A stretch of 64,000 nt of DNA from Deinococcus peraridilitoris DSM 19664 (GTDB taxonomy: Bacteria > Deinococcota > Deinococci > Deinococcales > Deinococcaceae). A program made the translations under genes and the position numbers. The DNA lies in NCBI RefSeq assembly GCF_000317835.1, contig NC_019793.1, positions 1,798,001-1,862,000 of the forward strand, read 5' to 3'. The notes below the pieces were generated by a model. It was given only the letters and a program-made list of their open reading frames with translations, was not told the DNA's origin and ran no database searches. Position 1 is the first letter of the stretch. Each line of letters begins with the position of its first letter. Positions 33,791 through 43,637 of this stretch are shown here, in pieces.

Positions 33791-35812
33791 TCACTCCACC
33801 AGGACCGTGTGCTGATCGGAAACGATCAGGCCCTGCGGGGGCAGCGGCAGCTGACCTGCGGCTGGCTGGCGCGACTCGGGTTGCCCGGGCTGGGTCAGGA
33901 ACAACTGCACGTCCTCGACGAAGTCCACTCCGAAAATCGAGCGCAGCAGGCTGTACAGTTCAGCCACCGCCAGTGAGCGCCCGAATTCCCAGCCGCGCCC
34001 GCTGGCACCCAGGTGCGGATTGAGATAGCGGTAGAGCGCTTCTTCGGCCTGACGCTTGACGTCCGCGCGCAATCCCCGCGAAGCGCCGCTCGGGACACGC
34101 AGCAGGCTGTGCACGGATACCCAGAACAGCTGCGGAGAGCGCACCTCCAGCGAAGTGCCCACCAGACGGCGCTCGTCGAGAAAGCTCTGCACGCTGGCGC
34201 GCAGTTCGGCCGACAGGGTCAGCAGATCGGGCGCGATGCGCCCGGCGGGAACCTCGATGCGGGGCAGCACCACGACGCTCACCTGTCCGGGCTGCACGTC
34301 GAGCGCACGAATCTGACCCGGATAACCCACCCCGCTCGTCTGGGAAGCGTGGTGCGGCGTCACGCAGCGGGCGCGCGCTACTCCTTCGACCTGCTGGGCC
34401 AGAAATTCGAAGTCGTCGGCGGTCACGGCGCGGGTGCGGGTGCGCAGCACGCGCGGCACTTTGATCATGGCGTCTTCGAGGCTCTGGGCGTTGCGTCCCC
34501 CCAGGGCACGCGCGTGGTTCACCACGCGCGCCACGTAAGGAATCGAGGATTTCAGCACCGAGATGGCCTGCGCCGGGACGTTGCCGATCACCCCCCCGCT
34601 GTAGCAATAGCGCTGCATGCGCAGCGTCGCGCCTTTGGGCGGCACCGCGCCAAAACGGTAGACCGTACCGTCGGGTTGCAGCAGGGCCGGGGCGAAAGTG
34701 ATGGTGCCGTCGCTGTAATCGAGCTTGAAGTGGTGATCCTCAGGACCACTGTCCGCGAAGTCTGCCACGCTGTGCCAGGAAACATTGCCCTCGCCGGGCA
34801 GCTCGCTCACCACGACGTCCGTTTCAGGATCGAGCCACAGCACCGGGCTGTAGAGCAGCTTGAACGACTGCCCGGGCGTGCCGTCGCTGCGGCCCAGCAC
34901 TTCGCCCTGGACCACGATCGAGTGGCGCGCCGTGACGGTGGCACCGCGCGCTTCGATGCGCAGTCCTTCGATGTCCGGCGAGACTTTGTATCCAGCATAA
35001 TTCTGCTCGCTCGTCAGACGGCAACGCAGCCAGAAGCCACGCTGACCGAAGAATTCCTCCTCGGCCATGCCGGGCAGGCGCACGATCACCTCTCCTGAGA
35101 CGTTGAATGCGGCCGTGCCGTCATATTCCACCGTGCAGGCCACCCAGCGGTTGAGTCCACCCTGCCAGGCTTCCCACACGAACGGGGGCTCTTTGGGATT
35201 CACGCCCGCACCGCCGGCCACTTCGCAGGCCATGACCACGGCGAGCACGTGCTGGCTGTGATCGTCAGCGAACGACAGGTAAAAGGCGTCACCCGCACGA
35301 GGCTCGGGCGAAAACACCGGTGCCTTGTAGCCCAGCACACCCAGCCGCGTCAGATCATGAATGGTGGTGGCCGCGCCCTCACCGTGCAGCGCGTTGGCAG
35401 TGAAGGCACCGGTCAGACGTGGTACGCGAATGGTCAGAACCTGCTCGGTCAAGTACACGATGGCGTCAGACACCTCGGTGCGCACCGTGGCCACCTCGGT
35501 TCCTGCCGGAATGACCAGCGGGCGCTCCTGAGGTGCCGAGAGATAAAAAGTGACCGGCGCGACGGCCGCGCGCGGTGGATCGAGCGCCACGCCGACCATT
35601 TCGAGAAACTTGATGAACATCTTGTCGGGCACCTGGTTGACGCGGTGCAGCAACAGATCGGTCATCCAGGCGAACACCTCGATCAGGGCGATGCCCGGGT
35701 CAGAGGTATGGTGATCGGTCCATTCCGGGCAGTATTGCGGAATCAGTTGCTTGGCCTGCGCGACGATGTCGTCGAAGCGGCGGTCATCCAGGTTCACGGT
35801 GGGCAGCGGCAT
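33791..35812 (-). CDS. Baseplate J-like protein (contractile injection system wedge)
   Basis: A 673-residue baseplate wedge protein. The start D-D-R-R-F-D-D-I-V-A-Q-A-K-Q-L-I-P and E-W-T-D-H-H-T-S-D-P-G-I-A-L-I-E identify the 'putative baseplate assembly protein' branch of gpJ/Pvc11. The C-terminal part has T-A-D-D-F-E-F-L-A-Q-Q-V-E-G-V-A-R-A, also typical. ATG 35812 lies 2 nt after the gp25 stop and uses GAGGT as ribosome binding site. Works with gp25 and gpI-like protein in the wedge. Confidence 0.93.
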   Translation of the reverse strand: MPLPTVNLDDRRFDDIVAQAKQLIPQYCPEWTDHHTSDPGIALIEVFAWMTDLLLHRVNQVPDKMFIKFLEMVGVALDPPRAAVAPVTFYLSAPQERPLVIPAGTEVATVRTEVSDAIVYLTEQVLTIRVPRLTGAFTANALHGEGAATTIHDLTRLGVLGYKAPVFSPEPRAGDAFYLSFADDHSQHVLAVVMACEVAGGAGVNPKEPPFVWEAWQGGLNRWVACTVEYDGTAAFNVSGEVIVRLPGMAEEEFFGQRGFWLRCRLTSEQNYAGYKVSPDIEGLRIEARGATVTARHSIVVQGEVLGRSDGTPGQSFKLLYSPVLWLDPETDVVVSELPGEGNVSWHSVADFADSGPEDHHFKLDYSDGTITFAPALLQPDGTVYRFGAVPPKGATLRMQRYCYSGGVIGNVPAQAISVLKSSIPYVARVVNHARALGGRNAQSLEDAMIKVPRVLRTRTRAVTADDFEFLAQQVEGVARARCVTPHHASQTSGVGYPGQIRALDVQPGQVSVVVLPRIEVPAGRIAPDLLTLSAELRASVQSFLDERRLVGTSLEVRSPQLFWVSVHSLLRVPSGASRGLRADVKRQAEEALYRYLNPHLGASGRGWEFGRSLAVAELYSLLRSIFGVDFVEDVQLFLTQPGQPESRQPAAGQLPLPPQGLIVSDQHTVLVE

Positions 35813-35814
35813 AC

Positions 35815-36228
35815 TTACCTCATCACGGCTTCGGTGGGCAGACGGTCGAACGGAAAAACCAGGGCGTGCTCGGTCTGCTGGGCGCGCAGACGGTAGCGGA
35901 TGTCGAGCACGATGCGCTCGGGATGGTCGTCATCTGCCCGGGCACTCACCTGAAGCACCTCGATGCGGCTTTCCCAGGTCCGCAACGCCTCGTCCACATA
36001 AAAGGACGCCAGACCGAGCGTGCTCGCGTCGTTGGGCGCGAAGAGCAGGTCGTGAATCTGACAACCGAAGTCCGGGCGCATCACCCGCTGTCCTTTGGGG
36101 GTCATGAGGATCATCAGGATGGACTGTTCCACCGCGCGTTCTCCGTGCACCATCGCGATGCGGCCCCGTGCGTTTACCCCGACCGGAAAAGCCCAGCCAA
36201 CTCCCAAATGATCGCTCAACACCGACAC
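35815..36228 (-). CDS. gp25-like baseplate wedge protein (Pvc9-like)
   Basis: About 137 residues with the gp25/lysozyme-like wedge signature: G-W-A-F-P-V-G at the N-terminus, then I-L-M-T-P-K-G-Q-R-V-M-R-P-D-F-G-C and V-D-E-A-L-R-T-W-E-S-R-I. It starts assembly of the wedge under the sheath. GTG 36228 is preferred (GGAAG just upstream) over an upstream ATG at 36309 that would add 27 residues not seen in the family; GTG 36222 is also possible. First gene of the minus-strand baseplate operon. Confidence 0.9.
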   Translation of the reverse strand: MSVLSDHLGVGWAFPVGVNARGRIAMVHGERAVEQSILMILMTPKGQRVMRPDFGCQIHDLLFAPNDASTLGLASFYVDEALRTWESRIEVLQVSARADDDHPERIVLDIRYRLRAQQTEHALVFPFDRLPTEAVMR

Positions 36229-36509
36229 GCTCCGCTTCCTTGAAGTCTCGCCCTGCCGCTTGGCGCGACAAAGCAGCCCACGGCCGCTCACGGTTGGCGT
36301 GGGTTTCATCGCGCTGTAGCGCTGATTTCAACCTAGCAAAAGCCTTCCGGGGACCCGTGCAAAAATGACCAGGCCACCGGAAACCCGGCCCAGACGTCCT
36401 CACGGACAGCCGAGCACGCTCCTTCCGTTCGGCGTTGACTGCTTCGCTCAGTCAGCCAGGCCACCCTGGTATTCCCCGTTGAACTTCGCGCGCCGTCGGG
36501 TTGGCGCTT

Positions 36510-36521
36510 TACAGTACTCGC
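36510..36521 (+). promoter_or_regulatory. Leaderless-type -10 of the HD-domain gene
   Basis: TACAGT (36510-36515), then 6 nt and the GTG at 36522. Confidence 0.5.
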
Positions 36522-37157
36522 GTGACCGACGCATCCCGAACGGAAAGCTGGCTGGACGATGCCCGCCTGTCAGGGCAGGTGGCCTTTATCGCTGAGATCG
36601 ACCGTCTGAAAGGCGTGCTGCGCCATACCCTCACCCTTGACGGGGCCCGTCGGGAAAACAGCGCCGAACACAGCTGGCACATCAGCATGTTCGCGATGCT
36701 GATGCACGAATACACGCCGGAACCCAGACCCGACCTCGCCCGGGTCATTCAGCTGCTGTTGCTGCACGACATCGTGGAAATCGACGCCGGTGACACCTTC
36801 GCGTACGACACGGCCGGCTACGCCGACAAAGAGGAACGCGAGCAGGCTGCGGCAAGGCGACTCTTCGGCCTGCTTCCCACAGGGCAGCGTGACCGCTGGA
36901 CTGCCCTGTGGAGGGAGTTCGAGGAGGGGGTCACGCCCGAGGCCCAGTACGCGAACGCGGTGGACCGTCTGCTGCCGCTCGTGCAGAACTACTACAGCGG
37001 GGGCGTGAGCTGGGTGCGCAACGGCATCACCCATTCCCAGGTGGTACGGCGGATCGCTCCGGTGGCGGCCACCTCGCCGGTGATGTGGTCATTCGCGCTG
37101 GAGCTGCTGGACCGGGCCGTAGACAGAGGACTGCTGCGCGACGACCGGTCGCACTGA
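36522..37157 (+). CDS. HD-domain phosphohydrolase (YfbR-like)
   Basis: A 211-residue HD-superfamily metal-dependent phosphohydrolase. Metal-binding residues are visible in A-E-H-S-W-H-I-S-M and L-L-L-H-D-I-V-E-I-D-A-G-D, with a later Asp in N-A-V-D-R-L-L-P. The length and order fit the YfbR/HDDC2 group, which acts on deoxyribonucleoside 5'-monophosphates. GTG 36522 was chosen because TACAGT lies 6 nt before it. Monocistronic and convergent with the cupin. Confidence 0.88.
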   Translation: MTDASRTESWLDDARLSGQVAFIAEIDRLKGVLRHTLTLDGARRENSAEHSWHISMFAMLMHEYTPEPRPDLARVIQLLLLHDIVEIDAGDTFAYDTAGYADKEEREQAAARRLFGLLPTGQRDRWTALWREFEEGVTPEAQYANAVDRLLPLVQNYYSGGVSWVRNGITHSQVVRRIAPVAATSPVMWSFALELLDRAVDRGLLRDDRSH

Positions 37158-37255
37158 CAAAAACGCTGTGCCGATTGTTCCTGACCTCGGGTTCCTGACC
37201 TGGAGACGTCCGTGCCCGACCCGTTCACTGCGAACGCAAGACCGCCAGAGGCTGA

Positions 37256-37290
37256 GGGCTGGACGTGCCGCCCGCCGGCACGTCCAGCCC
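37256..37290. terminator. Bidirectional terminator between HD hydrolase and cupin genes
   Basis: Perfect 15-bp stem (37256-37270 with 37276-37290), 5-nt loop, T-run on the plus side, located between convergent genes. Confidence 0.8.
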
Positions 37291-37302
37291 TTTCTGAATC
37301 CG

Positions 37303-37641
37303 TTATTTTTCGTCGCGCCCGTGGACCTGGGCGGGTGGGTGGGTCGCCTCGACGGCCGTAAAGGCTTCGAGGATGTTGTATTTGTGCTTCGCGCCTTGCG
37401 GCACCACCCAGGAGTCGCCCGGCTCCAGCACGACCGTCGAACCCTCGACGTGCAGTTCCGCACGACCCGAAATCACGAAACCGACTGTTTCGTAGTCCCG
37501 CGCGTGCAGATCGTTGTCAGAGCCCTGCTCGTTTTCCCACAGGCGCATCGACATGGCCTTGCCACTGGCAAGGTACTTCTGCCCCATGGCTCCTTTGGGC
37601 GAGTGGTGTGAATTGACTTTGATGACGGTGGTGTCCGGCAT
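37303..37641 (-). CDS. Cupin-domain protein
   Basis: A 112-residue single-domain cupin. The barrel core is V-G-F-V-I-S-G-R-A-E-L-H-V-E-G..L-E-P-G-D-S-W-V-V-P-Q-G-A-K-H, with His and Glu residues able to hold a metal. The N-terminal region includes N-D-L-H-A-R-D-Y-E-T. ATG 37641 follows a strong GAGGAGGAG site; the in-frame start at 37665 would place that site inside the gene. Substrate not predictable. Confidence 0.82.
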   Translation of the reverse strand: MPDTTVIKVNSHHSPKGAMGQKYLASGKAMSMRLWENEQGSDNDLHARDYETVGFVISGRAELHVEGSTVVLEPGDSWVVPQGAKHKYNILEAFTAVEATHPPAQVHGRDEK

Positions 37642-37785
37642 ACGCTCCTCCTCGTGCACCCTCACGGTAGGAAGTGATTGCCAGACTCACGGTCAAAACA
37701 GGTTAAGTTCGGCTTATCAATCCTGCAGACCGCAGTTCGTCATACAAGACGCCCGGCGCAGCGACGGAACCGGACGTTCCTCCGG

Positions 37786-38025
37786 TCAGTCGGCGGCCTG
37801 GGCGAAGGTAATGGATGAAGCTGTCAGCGCCTGCATCGCCTGTGAGGTCGCGCGCCCCGAGGTGCTCAGCGCAAAGTGACCGCGCAGGTAGAGGGCTTCA
37901 AGTGCTTCGCAGCCCAGCACGCGCCGTATCCGGTCGATGTGCACTTCGGCCTTTTCATGCGTCGTGACCACCAATACACGGTCGACGGTATTGGGAACCC
38001 AGTGGCAGGTCAGCGTATCGATCAT
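37786..38025 (-). CDS. Hypothetical protein, 79 residues
   Basis: Small soluble alpha/beta-looking protein beginning M-I-D-T-L-T-C-H-W-V-P-N-T-V-D-R-V-L-V-V. ATG 38025 is chosen because GGAGG lies at good spacing; the longer frame to 38055 has no such site. No known domain. Single gene. Confidence 0.55.
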   Translation of the reverse strand: MIDTLTCHWVPNTVDRVLVVTTHEKAEVHIDRIRRVLGCEALEALYLRGHFALSTSGRATSQAMQALTASSITFAQAAD

Positions 38026-38349
38026 CAGAACCTCCAGGCTTTCAGGACATGGCACACGGAAGCGTACGGGCTTTCCGCTGACGCCCCCTGTGCATGCCTC
38101 CTCGGCATCCCATTCCTCGGGTGGACACCCTCAGGAACCGGCCCCGGCAGAAATGAGTGCAGGAAGCGTTTCCACTGCGTTCATCTGCTGTTTAGCGTCA
38201 AGCGCACTCGTTTGCCGCTAAACAGCGCTGCACGCGCAATCGGGCGCGTCGTCGCGTCGAGGTGGTCCGGCGCAAAAAGCAAGACCCGTTCACCTTGCTC
38301 CAATGCCTCCTATTTTTGTGCCATCTATAAGTTGAGCAGGAGGACACCC

Positions 38350-38541
38350 ATGAAACTATCGACCATCCTGTACGCCCTCGGCTTTATCTCCATTACCGCG
38401 TCGGCCGCGTCTTACCTGACGGGCAAGACCAAGACGGGCACCGAAGGCCAGCACACCGGGCTGTTCGTCGGCGAGTGGCCCCCGACCTTCTTTATTCTCG
38501 GCAAGATTGTCGAGGACCGCGAGCGTCAAGGCGACCTTTAA
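38350..38541 (+). CDS. Small membrane protein, 63 residues
   Basis: One N-terminal hydrophobic segment (T-I-L-Y-A-L-G-F-I-S-I-T-A-S-A-A) and a second, shorter one (W-P-P-T-F-F-I-L-G) suggest a membrane-anchored or two-helix protein. Strong site AGGAGGACA before ATG 38350; TATAAG about 20 nt upstream could be the -10. Followed by a perfect terminator. Unknown function, but all gene-control signals are good. Confidence 0.7.
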   Translation: MKLSTILYALGFISITASAASYLTGKTKTGTEGQHTGLFVGEWPPTFFILGKIVEDRERQGDL

Positions 38542-38560
38542 ACGTCCGCTGAACGATGAC

Positions 38561-38586
38561 ACGGGACGGCCCACGGGCCGTCCCGT
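38561..38586 (+). terminator. Intrinsic terminator of the small membrane protein gene
   Basis: Perfect 11-bp stem (38561-38571 with 38576-38586), 4-nt loop, pyrimidine-rich after. It also lies just past the end of folC on the other strand. Confidence 0.75.
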
Positions 38587-38626
38587 CCTTACTTTGTATT
38601 GCCACCCTTGGGCTTTCAGGAGTGTG

Positions 38627-39805
38627 TCAGGGCTGGTCGTGGAAGAGTGCCTGTCCGCCGATCAGAAAAGTCCGAATCGTTCCCACGAGGTACAGGCTTC
38701 CCGTCACCAGCAGCCGCTCACCTCGGGGAGTCAGCCGAACCGCCCGCTTCAGGGCCTGTCGTGGATCGTTCTCCGCGTGTCCGGCGTAGGCGGCTGCCAG
38801 CTCGGCGGGCGACGCTGCACCCTCACCCGGGCAGGTGAACACCCGCTCACGGGCGAGCGGGCTCAACTCGGTCAGCATGTCCGCGACCGCCTTGCGGCCA
38901 AAGGCGCCAAACAGCAGGGTATGCACGCTCCCGACCGCAGCAGCCAGCGCCCGAGCCGCGTGCGGATTGTGAGCTCCATCCAGCCACACTTCACGCCCCT
39001 GAACCTCGAAGCGCTCCAGCCGTCCGGGGTGCGTGGCGCTCAGGGCGACTTTCTCTCCCGCCTCAAAGCCCAGCAGCCGCAGCGTCGCCAGGGCCAGCCG
39101 GGCGTTGTCCGCCTGATGCGCGCCCCGCAGTCGCGGCGGAGCGGGCAGAAAGAACAGCTGTGGGTGTGATTGGGGGGTCAACAGCGGCGCGCCGCGCAGG
39201 GCGGCCACCTCACGAATCACGGCGAGGGCTTCCCCGGTTGCGGTGGTCAGCAGGGGCACGCCAGGTCGCGCGGCGCCGGCCTTGTCCCGGGCGATCGCGG
39301 CAATGGTCGGACCCAGGGTCGCGGTGTGGTCCAGGGCGACGTTGGTGAGCAGCACCGCACGCACGTGACCCAGGGCGTGGGTCGCGTCGCTCTGCCCGCC
39401 CACGCCAGCCTCGACGACCGCGGTCGTCACGCCGAAACGCGCGAACGTGCTGACGGCCAGAGCCAGGGCCAGATCAAAAAAAGGCTCACCCGGAGCGTGC
39501 TGCCGCGCCCACTGAACGAAGACCGCGGTGTCTTCTGCCGAAATTTCCTGACCGTTCACCCGTATCCGCTCCTCGAAGCGCTCCAGGTGCGGGGAGGTAA
39601 AGCGCCCCACGCGCTCTCCGGCGGCCAGCAGGCCTGCTTCGAGCATCGCGCAGGTCGAACCCTTACCGTTTGTGCCCACCACACGGATGGTGTCAAACGC
39701 TTTGTCGGGTGCGCCCAGGGCGTCGAGCAACGCACGGGAACGCGCCGGGTCACGAGGCGCGCCCGCGCGTGTCCTGTGAAAAAGCCATTCGTGAGGCGTG
39801 GTCAT
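38627..39805 (-). CDS. folC: Dihydrofolate synthase / folylpolyglutamate synthase
   Basis: A 392-residue Mur-ligase-family enzyme that adds glutamate to dihydropteroate and folates. ATP P-loop [10 protein letters not shown], the omega-loop region [26 protein letters not shown] and [10 protein letters not shown] in the C-domain are all present. Length is slightly short for the family but complete. Divergent from purE. Confidence 0.95.
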   Translation of the reverse strand: MTTPHEWLFHRTRAGAPRDPARSRALLDALGAPDKAFDTIRVVGTNGKGSTCAMLEAGLLAAGERVGRFTSPHLERFEERIRVNGQEISAEDTAVFVQWARQHAPGEPFFDLALALAVSTFARFGVTTAVVEAGVGGQSDATHALGHVRAVLLTNVALDHTATLGPTIAAIARDKAGAARPGVPLLTTATGEALAVIREVAALRGAPLLTPQSHPQLFFLPAPPRLRGAHQADNARLALATLRLLGFEAGEKVALSATHPGRLERFEVQGREVWLDGAHNPHAARALAAAVGSVHTLLFGAFGRKAVADMLTELSPLARERVFTCPGEGAASPAELAAAYAGHAENDPRQALKRAVRLTPRGERLLVTGSLYLVGTIRTFLIGGQALFHDQP

Positions 39806-39869
39806 GGGTTAAAAGTGCCGACAGGGTCTGCGCTGTTTGGTCCTGGGGCCGGTGGACCCCGCGGCCCCT

Positions 39870-39882
39870 TATGATAGGTCGC
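39870..39882 (+). promoter_or_regulatory. Leaderless-type -10 of purEK
   Basis: TATGAT (39870-39875) and 7 nt to the GTG at 39883. Confidence 0.5.
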
Positions 39883-40410
39883 GTGAGAAGTGCTTTGGAA
39901 ACTTCGGCTCAGGTCGGCGTCGTGATGGGCAGCCGCAGCGATTTTGAAACCCTGCAGGGGGCTCTGGAGGTGCTGCGCGAACTCGGTGTGGGCTTCGAGG
40001 TCCGGGTACTCTCGGCGCACCGCACCCCGGCACTGCTGCAAAGCTACGCAGCGCGTGCCGAGCGGCTGAATTTACGTGCGATCATCGCGGGCGCCGGCGG
40101 CGCCGCGCACCTGCCGGGCATGCTGGCCGCCTTTACCCGGGTGCCGGTGCTGGGCGTGCCCGTGCAGTCCAGGGCGCTCAGCGGACTCGACTCGCTGCTG
40201 TCGATCGTGCAGATGCCGGCCGGCGTGCCCGTGGCCACTTTCGCCATCGGCACGGCGGGGGCGCGCAACGCCGCGCTGTTCGCGGCGGCCATGCTCGCCG
40301 CCGAGGACGCGCAGGTGCGCGAGCAGCTGAACGCGTACCGGGCCCGCCAGACGGACGCGGTCCTGGCGGAGCCTTTCTTCGAGGGTTACCCCGAGGCGGG
40401 CGAGGCGTGA
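39883..40410 (+). CDS. purE: N5-carboxyaminoimidazole ribonucleotide mutase (PurE, class I)
   Basis: A 175-residue enzyme of de novo purine synthesis converting N5-CAIR to CAIR. Substrate-binding segment [10 protein letters not shown], the S-A-H-R-T-P loop and [11 protein letters not shown] match class I PurE. GTG 39883 has a TATGAT box 7 nt upstream. Its last codons overlap the purK start (GTGA), so the two are translated together. Confidence 0.95.
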   Translation: MRSALETSAQVGVVMGSRSDFETLQGALEVLRELGVGFEVRVLSAHRTPALLQSYAARAERLNLRAIIAGAGGAAHLPGMLAAFTRVPVLGVPVQSRALSGLDSLLSIVQMPAGVPVATFAIGTAGARNAALFAAAMLAAEDAQVREQLNAYRARQTDAVLAEPFFEGYPEAGEA

Positions 40411-41510
40411 AGCGCACCGTCGGGATTCTGGGGGGCGGGCAGCTGGCCCAGATGCTCGCGCTGGCCGGTGTACCGCTGGGCGTTCAGACGCAAATCCTCG
40501 AGCCGTCGCACCAGGCACCCGCACGGCTCGCCGCCCTTCACCTGGCCGCCGACTACACCGACCAAGAGGCGCTGGAGACGCTGGCGCAGTGTGACGTGGT
40601 GACACTGGAATTCGAGAACGTGCCAGTGCAGGCCCTGACTTACCTGAACGGCCAAGTACCCGTTCGTCCGGCCCCCGAGATTCTGGAGCGCTCCCGCCAC
40701 CGTGTGCGTGAAAAACAGGCGCTGCAGGCACTGGGGCTCGAAACGGCACCCTTCTGGCCGCTGCATGACGTGCAGCAGGCCGAGGAGGCGCTGTTGGCCG
40801 TGGGCGGCGAGGGAATCCTCAAGACTGCCGAACTGGGCTACGACGGCAAGGGTCAGCACCGGGTTCGCTCGGCTGGAGAGCTGCGACAGGCCTTGGCGGA
40901 TCTGAACGCCGAGTGCGTACTGGAAGGCGTCGTGCCCTTTGTACGCGAAGTCAGTCTGGCCGTGGCGCGCAATCCGGCGGGAGAACTCGCTTTTGGTGGT
41001 TTGATCGAAAACGAACACCAAGGCGGCATTCTGCGCCGCTCGGTCTTTCCGGCCGCCTCCAGCGCCGACACCGCCCGTCGTGCCCGCGAGATGGCCGCCA
41101 CGGCCGCGCAGGCCTGGCAGCTCGAAGGGCTGCTCACCTTCGAGTTTTTCGAGCTCGAAGGCGGAAAGCTGCTGGTGAACGAGATCGCGCCGCGCGTTCA
41201 CAACAGCGGCCACCTGACCCAGAACGGCGGGGGGATCAGCCAGTTCGAGGCGCAGTTGCGCGCAGTGCTGGATTTGCCGCTGCAGGATTTCGCACCGCTG
41301 AGGCCGTGCGCCATGGTGAACCTGCTCGGCTGGAGCGCAAAAGCGCCGGACTGGCAGGCACTCCTGCGTGAAGAAGGCGCGCACCTGCACCTCTACCACA
41401 AGGACAACGTGCCAGGACGCAAGCTGGGGCACGTGAACGTGGTGGGTGACACGCGCGAGCTGGTGCTGCAGCGCGCCGCGCGGATTGAAGCGCTGCTCGG
41501 GACCGAATGA
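40407..41510 (+). CDS. purK: N5-carboxyaminoimidazole ribonucleotide synthase (PurK)
   Basis: A 367-residue ATP-grasp enzyme using ATP and bicarbonate on AIR to make N5-[16 protein letters not shown] at the N-terminus, the ATP-grasp segment [14 protein letters not shown], and [12 protein letters not shown] near the end are diagnostic. GTG start overlaps the purE TGA. Confidence 0.96.
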   Translation: MKRTVGILGGGQLAQMLALAGVPLGVQTQILEPSHQAPARLAALHLAADYTDQEALETLAQCDVVTLEFENVPVQALTYLNGQVPVRPAPEILERSRHRVREKQALQALGLETAPFWPLHDVQQAEEALLAVGGEGILKTAELGYDGKGQHRVRSAGELRQALADLNAECVLEGVVPFVREVSLAVARNPAGELAFGGLIENEHQGGILRRSVFPAASSADTARRAREMAATAAQAWQLEGLLTFEFFELEGGKLLVNEIAPRVHNSGHLTQNGGGISQFEAQLRAVLDLPLQDFAPLRPCAMVNLLGWSAKAPDWQALLREEGAHLHLYHKDNVPGRKLGHVNVVGDTRELVLQRAARIEALLGTE

Positions 41511-41555
41511 CACGGCCGATCACGCGAAGCACCCTTCTGCTCACGCCGGGCTCGC

Positions 41556-41569
41556 TATGATACACGGTG
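41556..41569 (+). promoter_or_regulatory. Leaderless-type -10 of the PfkB kinase gene
   Basis: TATGAT at 41556-41561; the in-frame GTG 41567 and ATG 41570 are 5 and 8 nt after it. Confidence 0.45.
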
Positions 41570-42562
41570 ATGTCCGCTTCTGACCGCGCGCCGCTGCTTG
41601 CCCTGGGTGACCTCGCCTGGGATGTTCTCGCCAAACCCGACACCCTGCTGCTGCCGGGCGGCGACACCACCGGGCAGTTGGAACTGTCCGGCGGCGGCAG
41701 CGCCGCGAACCTCGCGGTATGGTCCGCGCGCGTCGGGTACCCGACCGGCTTCAGCGGCAAGATCGGGCAGGACCGCTTCGGTCAGCTGGCCGTGCTGGAC
41801 CTCGAAGCCGAAGGCGTCACGCCTCATATCGTGACGACCGACGAGCACCCCACCGGGGTGATTCTCGCCCTGATCGATCACACCGGTCAGCGCGCAATGC
41901 TTTCCGGTCAGGGTGCCGACTGGTACCTGCAACCGTGGGAACTGCCCACCGAAGCGCTGCAAACGGCACGGCACGTGCACCTGACGGCCTGGAGCCTGTT
42001 TTCAGATCCGCCACGCGGTGCGGCCCTGCACGCCGCCCAGCTGGCCAAGGCAGCGGGCGCGACGGTGTCGCTCGATCCGGGCAGCTTCCAGATGATTCAG
42101 CAGTTCGGACGTGACAGCTTTCTGCACCTGATGGACCAGATTCCTTTCGATTTGCTGCTGCCCAACGCTGACGAAGCGCGCGCCATCAGCGGTGAGAGCG
42201 AGCCGCACGCCATGCTGGGATGGCTGCGTGAGCGCTTTGCCCAGGCAGAAGTGGCCCTCAAGCTCGACGCGCAAGGTGCGCTGCTGGGCCTCCGGGAGGG
42301 AGCGCCAATCCACGTGCCCGCCACGCGCGATCACGTGATCGACGCGACAGGAGCCGGTGACGCGTTTGGTGGCGCCTACCTGGGGCACCTGCTGCGTTTC
42401 GGCGATCCACTGGCAGCGGCCCGCTGCGCGACGGACGTGGCCGGTTGGGTGGTCAGCCGCTTCGGCGCGCGCGCACCGATCGACGAGGATCTGCGTGGCC
42501 GTCTCGCGCGCCACGAGATGGTGGCGCAAGGCAGCCACGCCAAGCCGGAGTGGCGAGAATGA
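41570..42562 (+). CDS. PfkB-family carbohydrate kinase
   Basis: A 330-residue ribokinase-type sugar kinase. [10 protein letters not shown] near the start, [10 protein letters not shown] (first PfkB signature) and the C-terminal [13 protein letters not shown], which holds the catalytic Asp, are intact. The sugar cannot be inferred. ATG 41570 is chosen, but GTG 41567 is just upstream. Its TGA overlaps the mltG ATG (ATGA). Confidence 0.9.
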   Translation: MSASDRAPLLALGDLAWDVLAKPDTLLLPGGDTTGQLELSGGGSAANLAVWSARVGYPTGFSGKIGQDRFGQLAVLDLEAEGVTPHIVTTDEHPTGVILALIDHTGQRAMLSGQGADWYLQPWELPTEALQTARHVHLTAWSLFSDPPRGAALHAAQLAKAAGATVSLDPGSFQMIQQFGRDSFLHLMDQIPFDLLLPNADEARAISGESEPHAMLGWLRERFAQAEVALKLDAQGALLGLREGAPIHVPATRDHVIDATGAGDAFGGAYLGHLLRFGDPLAAARCATDVAGWVVSRFGARAPIDEDLRGRLARHEMVAQGSHAKPEWRE

Positions 42563-43557
42563 AGCTGCTGGGCCGCCTTGTGCTGGTGTTTTTTGCGCTG
42601 CTGCTGCTGGCGGGCGGCGCCGTGGGCTTCTACGTGCATAATCTGACCCGCCCGGCGGGAGGCGCGAACACCACCCTGGAAGTCAAACCCGGCGCCAGCC
42701 TCGCGCGGGTCGCAGCCGAGTTGCAGCAGCGCGGCATCGTCAAGTCGGCAGACGCCCTGCGCGCCATCATGCGCTTTCGTGGCAGCGCCGCGAACTTGCG
42801 CGATGGGCTGTACGACTTTACAGGGGACATGAGCGCCTTCGAGGTGGCCGACACCCTCGCCCGGCCTGGTCGGCCCCGCATCGTGACCGTCACGATTCCC
42901 GAAGGCAAACGCCTGAAAGACCTGCCAGGCATCATCGAAAAAGCAGGACTTGGCAGCGCCCAAGCGCTGCGCACGGCACTGAACGACGTCAAGGCAAGCC
43001 CGTACGCCCGGAAGTCGCTGGAGGGCTTCCTGTATCCCGCGACTTACCCCTTCCGACCCGAAGCGAGCCCACAGGAAATCGTCCGGGCCCTGACTGAACG
43101 CATGAACCGCGAATTCACGCCCGAACGCATCGAGAAAGCCACAAAGCTGGGTCTGGACGTGTACGGCTGGGTGACGCTGGCCAGCATGGTGCAGGCCGAG
43201 GCCGGCCACTCCGGAGAGATGGCCCTGATTGCCGGCGTGTTTCTCAACCGGCTGGAGTTGCGCATGACCCTGGGATCCGACCCGACCGTGGCGTACGGCC
43301 TCGGCAAGGACTTGCCGCAGCTCAACCGCTATGAGGGCGACTTCACCCGCGATACGCCCTACAACACCTACACTCGTGCCGGTTTGCCTCAGGGCCCTAT
43401 CAACAATCCCGGTCAGGAAGCGCTGCTCGCCGTCCTGAATCCCCAGCGCAGCGTGAACGGCAAAGACGCGCTGTACTTCCTGCACGGCAAAAAAGGCGAA
43501 TTCCGCGTCAATGCCACGTACGCGGCCCACCTGCGCGATATCGCCCAGTACCGCTGA
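42559..43557 (+). CDS. mltG: Endolytic transglycosylase MltG
   Basis: A 332-residue inner-membrane enzyme that cuts nascent peptidoglycan and ends glycan chains. One N-terminal TM helix ([15 protein letters not shown]), a LysM-like region ([10 protein letters not shown]) and the YceG domain with [18 protein letters not shown] and [13 protein letters not shown]. The active-site segment reads A-S-M-V-Q-A-E-A-G, keeping one acidic residue where many members have two. Coupled to the PfkB gene. Confidence 0.94.
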   Translation: MKLLGRLVLVFFALLLLAGGAVGFYVHNLTRPAGGANTTLEVKPGASLARVAAELQQRGIVKSADALRAIMRFRGSAANLRDGLYDFTGDMSAFEVADTLARPGRPRIVTVTIPEGKRLKDLPGIIEKAGLGSAQALRTALNDVKASPYARKSLEGFLYPATYPFRPEASPQEIVRALTERMNREFTPERIEKATKLGLDVYGWVTLASMVQAEAGHSGEMALIAGVFLNRLELRMTLGSDPTVAYGLGKDLPQLNRYEGDFTRDTPYNTYTRAGLPQGPINNPGQEALLAVLNPQRSVNGKDALYFLHGKKGEFRVNATYAAHLRDIAQYR

Positions 43558-43637
43558 AGCCATACCGCCGAACGCCGTTCAAGCCGCCTGGCACGGCCAA
43601 GCAGAAGGGCGACCTTTCCCAGGAGGAACCATCTAAC

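Noticed and set aside
36310..36509. Missing injection-system gene upstream of gp25
   Set aside because: No frame of useful length or similarity; the region holds only promoters.
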